The position numbers and the translations under genes are program-made. Positions 1 through 5,656 of a DNA stretch of 5,715 bases are shown one piece after another. The stretch is from Actinomycetes bacterium (GTDB lineage: Bacteria; Actinomycetota; Coriobacteriia; WRKU01). Under the pieces are notes generated by a model. It had not been told where the DNA came from and did no database searches. It was given only the letters and a program-made list of their open reading frames with translations. The stretch spans positions 1 through 5,715 of the forward strand of contig WQXV01000076.1 in NCBI GenBank assembly GCA_009781565.1. Reading direction: 5' to 3'. How positions within the stretch are numbered: position 1 is the first letter of the stretch; each line of letters opens with the position of its first letter.

Positions 1-1051
1 ACGTGTGCGCAAGCTGCGACAATCCATCTCCACCCATGTTGAGCAGATAAGCACCCGCTGCCAGTGCATTGAGCGCATGGTTGCTGCAGATGTTGCTGGT
101 AGCGCGTTCGCGCTTGATATGCTGCTCACGCGTCGAGAGCGTCAGCACATATCCGAGCTTACCCTCGACGTCTCTGGTGCGACCCACGATGCGACCGGGC
201 ATCAGGCGCATAAGCTTCTCGGTGGATGCGAAATAGCCCAGACCGGGACCGCCGAAGCTTTGTGGATTGCCGAAACATTGGGCTTCGCCCACGACGATAT
301 CGGCTCCAAAAGACCCAGGACTATCAAGAATGGCAAGCATCATAGGATGGGCTGCCACCACCGCGAGTGCGCCAGCCTGATGGGCTGCGTCAATTGCTGG
401 TGAGAGGTCGACGATCGACCCTTCGAAATCGGGGTAGCCCAGCAACACGCCAGCGGTGTTCTCATTGATAGAGGAGAGAAGAGCGTCCTGCGTGGTGATC
501 TGTATATCCATCAGATCGGAACTGGCATACGTCTCAAGGACCTCGATCCACTGGGGATTGAGGGTGTCGACTACGATGATCTCGCGGCGCTTCGAGCGGG
601 AGGCTCGTACCGCCATCAGGGCAGCCTCAGCAAGAGCCGTAGCGCCGTCATACATCGATGCGTTGGCGACCTGCATTCCCGTGAGTCGGCAGATCGCACT
701 TTGGTACTCGAATATCGCTTGGAGGGTGCCTTGGCTGACCTCAGGCTGATAGGGCGTGTAGGCTGTGAAGAACTCGGGACGACGCAGGATATAGTCGATA
801 CAAGCGGGAATGTAGTGGTCGTAGCATCCCGCACCGGCAAAACTGATCAGCTGTTCGGTGTTGGCGTTCTTAGCAGCCAGCGCACGCACCTTGCGGCTCA
901 GTTCCAGCTCGTCCACTCCTGCATCAAGAGAGAGCGGAACTTTCAGCCGGATGTCGGGATCGATATCGCCTATCAGCTCATCGAAGTCGGATACTCCGAT
1001 GCTTTTCAGCATCTCCTCGCGTTGATCTGAGCTGATAGAAAGGTAGTTCAC
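1..1051 (-). CDS. gcvPA: Glycine dehydrogenase (decarboxylating) subunit 1, N-terminal 350 codons (partial, cut by window edge)
   Basis: This is the first subunit of the split P protein of the glycine cleavage system. The P protein decarboxylates glycine with pyridoxal phosphate and passes the aminomethyl group to lipoyl-GcvH in the cytoplasm. The minus-strand frame is open from 1051 to the window edge. Family motifs visible are FAGAGCYDHYIP (residues 71-82), PYQPEVSQG (100-108), ASMYDGATALAEAAL (131-145) and TREQHIKRERATSNIC (307-322). The GAGxYDHYIP form marks the split (PA) type rather than the fused ~950-residue GcvP. PA proteins are usually about 440-450 residues, so roughly 90-100 are missing. 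In this type the PLP-binding lysine lies in subunit 2 (GcvPB), which is expected next but is out of view. The start is GTG at 1051, because MNYLSISSDQREEML fits the family N-terminus. It lies 6 nt after the gcvH stop with a poor Shine-Dalgarno, which suggests translational coupling. Identity is firm; the GTG start is likely. Confidence 0.95.
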   Translation of the reverse strand, partial: MNYLSISSDQREEMLKSIGVSDFDELIGDIDPDIRLKVPLSLDAGVDELELSRKVRALAAKNANTEQLISFAGAGCYDHYIPACIDYILRRPEFFTAYTPYQPEVSQGTLQAIFEYQSAICRLTGMQVANASMYDGATALAEAALMAVRASRSKRREIIVVDTLNPQWIEVLETYASSDLMDIQITTQDALLSSINENTAGVLLGYPDFEGSIVDLSPAIDAAHQAGALAVVAAHPMMLAILDSPGSFGADIVVGEAQCFGNPQSFGGPGLGYFASTEKLMRLMPGRIVGRTRDVEGKLGYVLTLSTREQHIKRERATSNICSNHALNALAAGAYLLNMGGDGLSQLAHT

Positions 1052-1057
1052 TACTGC

Positions 1058-1438
1058 TTACAGCTCGCTGCAGTAGGTATCGTAGGAATCGCCATCCATC
1101 AACGACGAGAGATCGCTATCACCATAACTGACCTTGATGAGCCAACCATCGCCATAGCAGTCGCTGTTGACCAGATCGGGTGCGTCGGCAAGATCTTCGT
1201 TGACTTCGATCACCTTGGCGCCGATCGGCATGAATAACTCGGAAACGCTTTTGACGCTTTCCACCTCACCGAACGACTCTCCAGCTTCAAAACTGTCTCC
1301 TACTTCAGGTAGATCGACATACACGATCTCGCCCAGTTGATCCTGCGCGAAGTCGGTGATCCCCACGATCCCGTGCTCGTCGTTTTGGTTGAACCACTCG
1401 TGATCGTTGGTGAAGAGATAGTTTTTCGGGCTCGGCAT
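1058..1438 (-). CDS. gcvH: Glycine cleavage system H protein (lipoyl carrier)
   Basis: GcvH is the small cytoplasmic shuttle protein whose lipoyl arm carries the aminomethyl group from the P protein to the T protein and is then reoxidised by the L protein. The product is 126 residues, the normal family length. Visible motifs are HEWF near the N-terminus (13-16), GIVGITDFAQDQLGEIVYVDLP (23-44) and GESFGEVESVKSVSE (53-67). Lys63 in ESVKSVSE is the expected lipoylation site. DLVNSDCYGDGWLIKV follows near 88-103. The family usually has Pro before the YG here (NxxPYG); this protein has Cys94. A second Cys sits at 123, near the C-terminus. The ATG at 1438 is preceded by a strong GAAAGGAAGC ribosome-binding site. 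The gene lies 26 nt after gcvT and 6 nt before gcvPA, within the gcv operon. Confidence 0.97.
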   Translation of the reverse strand: MPSPKNYLFTNDHEWFNQNDEHGIVGITDFAQDQLGEIVYVDLPEVGDSFEAGESFGEVESVKSVSELFMPIGAKVIEVNEDLADAPDLVNSDCYGDGWLIKVSYGDSDLSSLMDGDSYDTYCSEL

Positions 1439-1441
1439 CGC

Positions 1442-1451
1442 GCTTCCTTTC
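1442..1451 (-). promoter_or_regulatory. Ribosome-binding site of gcvH
   Basis: GAAAGGAAGC ends 3 nt before the gcvH ATG and contains the Shine-Dalgarno core AGGA. The identical 10-mer at the identical distance precedes gcvT, so the two genes share a duplicated or selected initiation signal. Confidence 0.8.
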
Positions 1452-1463
1452 TCTTTGGTTTTG

Positions 1464-1469
1464 ATTATA
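1464..1469 (-). promoter_or_regulatory. Possible -10 element (TATAAT) ahead of gcvH, overlapping the gcvT stop
   Basis: The minus strand reads TATAAT across the gcvT stop codon (TAA at 1467-1465). It would place a transcription start near 1457, leaving about 18-19 nt of leader that still includes the gcvH ribosome-binding site. The upstream partner is weak: TTGTAA at 1485-1490 with only a 15-nt spacer. This may be chance, since a TAA stop followed by T produces much of the match. It is a candidate internal promoter for gcvH-gcvPA, not an established one. Confidence 0.2.
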
Positions 1470-2547
1470 GACTAAAGGGTGGTTTTACAACGACCCCTTC
1501 GACAAGTTTTCTCCGTATCTCGACTTGCACCTTCGTACCGGGATCGGTGTATTCGACCGGCAGGTAGGCGCTGGCCATTCCAAAGCCGAAGGTGGGTGAA
1601 TGTGAGCCGCTTCCCACGACCCCGACAGGTTGACCTTGGACTAGCACCTGCTGACCGTTGCGAGGGATCCCCCCATCGACCCTGATGTGCGCGAGAGCTT
1701 GTTCTACACCATCCTCACGCGCCTTTTTGACCGCTTGTCCTCCGACATAGTCTTCTTCTTGCGTTGGGCAGACCCAGCCCAGTTTGGCCTCAAGGGGATT
1801 GCGTGTCACATCCATATCATCGCCATAGAGTGGATAGCCCTGCTCGAGACGCAGGGTATCGCGCGCGCCCAGTCCGACCGGTGTGACCTCAGGAAAGGAG
1901 AGTAACACGTTCCAAAGCGCCTCAGCGTCTTGTGCGCGTGCGACTATCTCAACACCGTCTTCCCCGGTGTAGCCGGTCCGTGCGACCAGAACGGGAATAG
2001 TGTTATCGATGAGGGCATCGTTGATATGGAAGCGCTCCGGCAATGCGTAATCGTCAGCCGTCAACTCGTCGATGATATGGGTGCTCTTCGGGCCCTGAAG
2101 GGCGATCAGTGCGGTGCGCTCCGATTCGTCGACCAACTCAACATTCTCGGGTTTATGCGCCATCAACCAGTTGAAATCTTTCTCGTGATTGGCAGCATTG
2201 GCAATGATAAGGTATTCAAATCCGGTGTTATACACGATCAAGTCATCGAGGATACCCCCTTCATCATTGAGCATGAGGGTGTATTGGGCGGCTCCAAAAT
2301 CATCGATCCTTGCGATATCGTTGGAAAGCATCTCTTGAAGGAAGGGTCGCGCATCGCGTCCCGAGACCCGAAACTGCGCCATGTGAGAGACATCGAAGAT
2401 GCCGGCTGAGGCGCGTGTCGCGTTATGCTCGTCGATGATACCGCTGTACTGCACCGGCATCTCGAAGCCGGCATAGGGCACCATGCGCGCACCCAGTCGC
2501 TTGTGGGCCTCATAGAGAGGGGTCCGTTTTAGCGTCGTGTCACTCAT
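1465..2547 (-). CDS. gcvT: Aminomethyltransferase (glycine cleavage system T protein)
   Basis: GcvT releases ammonia from the aminomethyl-lipoyl arm of GcvH and transfers the one-carbon unit to tetrahydrofolate, giving 5,10-methylene-THF. The product is 360 residues, the normal length. The family landmarks appear in order: RTPLYEAHKRLGARMVPYAGFEMPVQY in the N-terminal 35 residues, GIFDVSHMAQ (49-58), GGILDDLIVY (97-106), RTGYTGEDGVE (190-200), GLGARDTLRLEQGYPLYG (225-242) and a C-terminal GSGSHSPTFGFGMA (312-325). Asp101 in the ILDD motif matches the catalytic aspartate of the family. The start is ATG at 2547 because a strong GAAAGGAAGC site precedes it. The frame runs on upstream to 2577, but the extra residues (MCIYNSKGSK) are not family-like and would contain the ribosome-binding site. 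It is the first gcv gene, 52 nt after the carboxypeptidase gene and 26 nt before gcvH. Confidence 0.97.
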   Translation of the reverse strand: MSDTTLKRTPLYEAHKRLGARMVPYAGFEMPVQYSGIIDEHNATRASAGIFDVSHMAQFRVSGRDARPFLQEMLSNDIARIDDFGAAQYTLMLNDEGGILDDLIVYNTGFEYLIIANAANHEKDFNWLMAHKPENVELVDESERTALIALQGPKSTHIIDELTADDYALPERFHINDALIDNTIPVLVARTGYTGEDGVEIVARAQDAEALWNVLLSFPEVTPVGLGARDTLRLEQGYPLYGDDMDVTRNPLEAKLGWVCPTQEEDYVGGQAVKKAREDGVEQALAHIRVDGGIPRNGQQVLVQGQPVGVVGSGSHSPTFGFGMASAYLPVEYTDPGTKVQVEIRRKLVEGVVVKPPFSL

Positions 2548-2550
2548 TTT

Positions 2551-2560
2551 GCTTCCTTTC
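2551..2560 (-). promoter_or_regulatory. Ribosome-binding site of gcvT (decides the start)
   Basis: GAAAGGAAGC lies 3 nt before the ATG at 2547. It supports that start over the in-frame upstream ATG at 2577, which would put this site inside the coding region. Confidence 0.8.
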
Positions 2561-2599
2561 GAATTATATATGCACAAGCGTCTTGAACAGCACGTAAAC

Positions 2600-3907
2600 C
2601 TAGTCCGTAGTGACTAGTTGCTTATCGCCTCCACTGCCGGTCATCCATCGCCACATGCGCGTGAGCGAGATCTGGATCGATTCGAAGAAGGTCGGTCTCT
2701 CGATCTCTTCGAATGAATAGATCGGCTCGGTTGCGATCACCTCACCGTTTTGCAAGAATTTTATCGACCCCACAATGGTATCGTTCGTGACCGGCGCCTT
2801 GATCGGTTCGATGTGTACCTTCTGCTCGATCGGCCCAAGCAGATCATAGTAGGTGGCAGCAACATCATGGGTGATGCCGACCTCGATCTCAACATCAAGA
2901 TAGTTGGTGACCTCGGTGCTCCCGAGTACGGTGCCTGACTCGGCAAGGATGCGATTCGCGTAATGATCGAACCCGAAACTGAGCAGGTCGGCACACTCCT
3001 GAAAACGCTCCTCATCACTTGCTGCGCCCAATACGATGCCATAGAGCTCGATGTCGCCTCGCAGAGCACTGCCGGCAAGGCACTCTCCTGCCGCGTCGGT
3101 CATGCCGGTCTTGACTCCGTTTGCACCCTCAAAGGTCGTTAAGAGTATGTTGGTGCTCGGGCGCGGCTCAGCTCCTGGCACGTCGAACTGTGTGGTCGAG
3201 ACGATCTCGCGAAACAGGGGTTTCTTCATCGCGTAGGTGACCATCTTAGCCACATCCTCGGCGCTGCTGTAGTGCTCCTCCGCATCAAATCCCTGAGGAT
3301 TGGTAAAGTGCGAATTCTCCAAGCCCATCTCATGCGCTTTCTTATTCATAAGTATCGTGAACGCAGGAGTATCGAACTCACCCGATGGGGGCACCTCGAA
3401 TTCCGTGATCGAAGCATCATCGCCTCCGATGTGTTCAGCGATCGCAATCGCTGCGTCATTTCCTGAAACGAGCAACATAGCATCGAGCAGGTAGCGCATG
3501 GTATAGACCTGACCCGCTTCGAAGTTCGCCGTCGATCCTCCAATGATCGAGGCATACGGAGATATCATGACCTCATCGTCAAGCCGATCCTCCTCGATCG
3601 CGATGATCGCAGTCATGACCTTGGTGATGCTTGCGATCGCGCGCCTTTCCTGTGCTCCGCGTGACCACAAAACGACACCGTCCTTGGTGACCAGATACCC
3701 GGTCTTCGCATCGATATTGACCATTTGATCGGCGCTGATGCCGCGCTCGATGTAGGGTATCCCACCGATCTGATCGGTCTCCAATACCACGGCATAGCCG
3801 GGCATAGGGCAGAAGACCGTTATGCTGAGAGTGAACAGTAAGATCACAAGTGCGACGAGGGATGCTACACGAGCCAACTCTCGTCTCGAGTGAGGCGATC
3901 TAGGCAT
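2600..3907 (-). CDS. D-alanyl-D-alanine carboxypeptidase, peptidase S11 (DacA/DacF type penicillin-binding protein)
   Basis: This enzyme removes the terminal D-Ala from peptidoglycan pentapeptides at the outer face of the membrane. The product is 435 residues. A basic N-terminus (MPRSPHSRRELAR) and a hydrophobic segment at about 15-37 form a signal peptide or anchor. The three active-site motifs of S11 enzymes are present: SITK (Ser93 nucleophile, Lys96), SGN (148-150) and KTG (266-268). A C-terminal beta domain of the PBP5_C type spans roughly 313-405. It is followed by TFFESIQISLTRMWRWMTG (about 406-424), which looks like the amphipathic membrane-association helix of PBP5-like proteins. Residues about 162-182 form an acidic, proline-containing stretch between SGN and the next helix that seems longer than usual. 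The ATG at 3907 has GAGG 6 nt upstream and overlaps the ACT gene by 8 nt. A longer in-frame reading to 4117 lies wholly inside the ACT gene and is rejected. The choice between dacA, dacB and dacF cannot be settled here. Confidence 0.95.
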   Translation of the reverse strand: MPRSPHSRRELARVASLVALVILLFTLSITVFCPMPGYAVVLETDQIGGIPYIERGISADQMVNIDAKTGYLVTKDGVVLWSRGAQERRAIASITKVMTAIIAIEEDRLDDEVMISPYASIIGGSTANFEAGQVYTMRYLLDAMLLVSGNDAAIAIAEHIGGDDASITEFEVPPSGEFDTPAFTILMNKKAHEMGLENSHFTNPQGFDAEEHYSSAEDVAKMVTYAMKKPLFREIVSTTQFDVPGAEPRPSTNILLTTFEGANGVKTGMTDAAGECLAGSALRGDIELYGIVLGAASDEERFQECADLLSFGFDHYANRILAESGTVLGSTEVTNYLDVEIEVGITHDVAATYYDLLGPIEQKVHIEPIKAPVTNDTIVGSIKFLQNGEVIATEPIYSFEEIERPTFFESIQISLTRMWRWMTGSGGDKQLVTTD

Positions 3908-4319
3908 GAAGATCCTCAAGCTCCAAAACGCGATAGCCTGCATCTCTAATGAACGGAATAACTTCAGGGCTGTTGAGACGAAATACGTTGACCGCGCTCG
4001 AGGTGACCGGATGGACGAAACAGTAACAGTAGCTGATGTCGAAATCCTGGCCTGCGATGATGTCGAGCAGTTCGCTGAGTTGACCGGGCTCATCGGTGAT
4101 AGCGACCGCGCAGACATCGTGCACCTGTGCCGAGATCCCGCGCTTCTTCAACTCAGCTGCAGCCTGCTCGGGATTATCGACGATAATGCGTGCGACTCCG
4201 AAATCGGAGGTATCAGCGACAGTCAAGGCATGCATGTTGTGTCCGGCATCTCCCAAGATACGGGTCGCTTCAGCCAGCCGTCCAGGAGAGTTCTCTAAAA
4301 ACACGGATACCTGCTTCAT
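3900..4319 (-). CDS. Tandem ACT-domain protein (amino-acid-binding type)
   Basis: This small cytoplasmic protein of 139 residues is built almost entirely of two ACT domains. The first (about 1-68) opens KQVSVFLENSPGRLAEATRILGDAGHNM, with the usual PGRL turn that forms the ligand site. The second (about 69-139) has AVAITDEPGQLSELLDIIAG with the matching PGQL turn and then ISYCYCFV. No catalytic domain is attached. It resembles the stand-alone double-ACT proteins often found beside phenylacetate-CoA ligase and indolepyruvate oxidoreductase genes in anaerobes. A role in sensing an aromatic amino acid or aryl acid is inference from that context. The ATG at 4319 overlaps the ligase stop codon by 4 nt (ATGA) and has GAGGGGAG 6 nt upstream. 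The 3' end overlaps the carboxypeptidase gene by 8 nt. Cys98 and Cys100 lie in the second domain where hydrophobic residues are more usual. Confidence 0.92.
   Translation of the reverse strand: MKQVSVFLENSPGRLAEATRILGDAGHNMHALTVADTSDFGVARIIVDNPEQAAAELKKRGISAQVHDVCAVAITDEPGQLSELLDIIAGQDFDISYCYCFVHPVTSSAVNVFRLNSPEVIPFIRDAGYRVLELEDLHA
3911..3917 (-). promoter_or_regulatory. Ribosome-binding site of the D-Ala-D-Ala carboxypeptidase (decides the start)
   Basis: GAGGATC lies inside the end of the ACT gene, with its GAGG core 6 nt before the ATG at 3907. This supports starting the carboxypeptidase there, immediately before a basic, signal-peptide-like N-terminus. Confidence 0.65.
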
Positions 4320-5623
4320 GATGTGCTCCCCTCGCCTCTGCGGTCGACGACACGCTGTGCTTTTCCTTCACTTCGCTCGATGCTGCCGGGTTCGACCAGT
4401 TTGACCTTGACCGATATAGCGAGCGCACTCGCAATGGCAGCGCTGACCTTCTTGGTGATGCTTTCCAGAGACTTGATCTCGTCGAAATCAACGCTGTCAT
4501 TGAGCTCGACGCGTACTTCGACATCATCAAGCGACCCGCGTTTGGTCAAGATGATCTGATAGTGAGGAGCTACCTCCTCGATGTCGAGCAGGATCTGTTC
4601 GATCTGAGTGGGATAGACGTTGACACCTCTGATGATGAGCATGTCATCGCTGCGACCGGTTATGCGCTCGAGGCGACGAGTGGTACGTCCACAGGGGCAC
4701 GAACCTGGGATGATGCGACTGATGTCACGGGTTCGGTAACGTATCAGCGGTATCCCCTCTTTGGTCAAGGTTGTAAATACCACCTCACCATATTCGCCAT
4801 CCTCGACCGGTTCAAGGGTCTCTTTGTCCAGTATCTCGATCAGGAAATGGTCCTCGTTGATATGAAGACCATGGTGCTCTTCGCACTCGAATCCCACACC
4901 GGGTCCCATGACCTCGGACAGACCATAGATATCGAATGCTTCGATACCGAATGCCTCCTCAAGCTGACTGCGCAGATTCTCACTCCACGGTTCAGCGCCG
5001 AACACGCCGAAACGTAGAGGCAACGCGTGTAGATCGACACCCATCTTCTGGGCAGTTTCTGCGACCAGCAACGCATAGCTCGGGGTCACCGCAAGTCCGG
5101 TCACGCCAAAATCAGAGAGCACTTGGACCTGACGCTTCGTATTACCCCCTGAGACCGGGATTGCGACTGCGCCCAGATCTTCGACACCATTGTGCACTCC
5201 CAGACCTCCGGTGAACAGGCCATAGCCGTAACTGATCTGGATGATATCTTGGTCGGTGGCACCTGCCGCATCGAAGGCTCGCGCGACCAAGGATGCCCAC
5301 GTCTTGAGGTCTTTCTCGGTGTAACCTACCACGGTGATCTGGCCGGTCGTACCACTTGAACTATGAACACGCACTATCTGGTTGAGAGGTACCGCGAACA
5401 GCCCGTAGGGGTATGCTGCGCGCATATCGTTCTTGACCGTGAACGGTAATTTGGTGATGTCCTCGATACCGGTGATGTCACAAGGGGTGATCCCGTGCTC
5501 GTCGAATTTATCCTTATAGGCCTTGACCTGGGAATATACGCGTTCCGTCACCTCGCTCAGGCGCTCCGATTGGAGCTTGGCACGCTCACTGGTCTCCATT
5601 GTCTGTTCTTTTGTGTCTAACAT
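4316..5623 (-). CDS. paaK: Phenylacetate/aryl-acetate-CoA ligase, AMP-forming (PaaK family)
   Basis: This adenylate-forming enzyme activates an aryl acid (phenylacetate, indoleacetate or similar) with ATP and coenzyme A to the acyl-CoA plus AMP and PPi. The product is 435 residues, the usual PaaK length. Motifs in order are LPFTVKNDMRAAYPYGLFAVP (59-79), the ATP-binding loop SSSGTTG (88-94), YGLSEVMGPGV (233-243), IPLIRYRTRD (291-300), CPCGRT (309-314), GRSDDMLIIRGVNVYPTQIEQIL (323-345) and a C-terminal SEGKAQRV in which Lys421 is the expected catalytic lysine. The exact substrate cannot be read from the sequence. Family members beside ACT and indolepyruvate oxidoreductase genes act on arylacetates from aromatic amino acid metabolism. 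The start is ATG at 5623; a GTG directly before it at 5626 has slightly better spacing from AAAGG, and an internal ATG at 5596 is less supported. The stop overlaps the ACT start by 4 nt. Confidence 0.93.
   Translation of the reverse strand: MLDTKEQTMETSERAKLQSERLSEVTERVYSQVKAYKDKFDEHGITPCDITGIEDITKLPFTVKNDMRAAYPYGLFAVPLNQIVRVHSSSGTTGQITVVGYTEKDLKTWASLVARAFDAAGATDQDIIQISYGYGLFTGGLGVHNGVEDLGAVAIPVSGGNTKRQVQVLSDFGVTGLAVTPSYALLVAETAQKMGVDLHALPLRFGVFGAEPWSENLRSQLEEAFGIEAFDIYGLSEVMGPGVGFECEEHHGLHINEDHFLIEILDKETLEPVEDGEYGEVVFTTLTKEGIPLIRYRTRDISRIIPGSCPCGRTTRRLERITGRSDDMLIIRGVNVYPTQIEQILLDIEEVAPHYQIILTKRGSLDDVEVRVELNDSVDFDEIKSLESITKKVSAAIASALAISVKVKLVEPGSIERSEGKAQRVVDRRGEGSTS
4326..4333 (-). promoter_or_regulatory. 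Ribosome-binding site of the ACT-domain gene
   Basis: GAGGGGAG ends 6 nt before the ATG at 4319 and lies inside the last codons of the ligase gene. With the ATGA stop/start overlap it suggests coupled translation with its own strong re-initiation signal. Confidence 0.65.
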
Positions 5624-5656
5624 CACTGATCACCTTTCGTATGTGTCTGTATCGGA

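Noticed and set aside
5..403. Plus-strand open frame of 132 residues at the left edge
   Set aside because: It is antisense to gcvPA, whose minus-strand translation matches the family throughout this region.
1930..2409. Plus-strand open frame of 159 residues opposite gcvT
   Set aside because: It is antisense to a firmly identified gene, has no recognisable domain, and its composition is that of a reverse-complement shadow.
2563..2568. Perfect TATAAT on the minus strand just before gcvT
   Set aside because: As a -10 element it would start transcription near 2556, inside the ribosome-binding site, leaving almost no leader. No good -35 lies 16-18 nt upstream. It is more likely AT-rich intergenic sequence.
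2548..2577. In-frame 5' extension of gcvT to 2577
   Set aside because: The ten extra residues are not family-like, and the strong ribosome-binding site at 2551-2560 lies within them.
3908..4117. In-frame 5' extension of the carboxypeptidase gene to 4117, giving 505 residues
   Set aside because: The extra 70 residues are serine- and arginine-rich shadow sequence lying inside the ACT gene. The start at 3907 has its own ribosome-binding site and is followed directly by a signal-peptide-like N-terminus.
3906..4298. Plus-strand open frame of 130 residues opposite the ACT gene
   Set aside because: It mirrors the ACT gene almost exactly; the minus-strand product has clear ACT motifs and this one has none.
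4562..5017. Plus-strand open frame of 151 residues opposite the aryl-CoA ligase
   Set aside because: It is antisense to conserved ligase motifs with no family resemblance, so a shadow.
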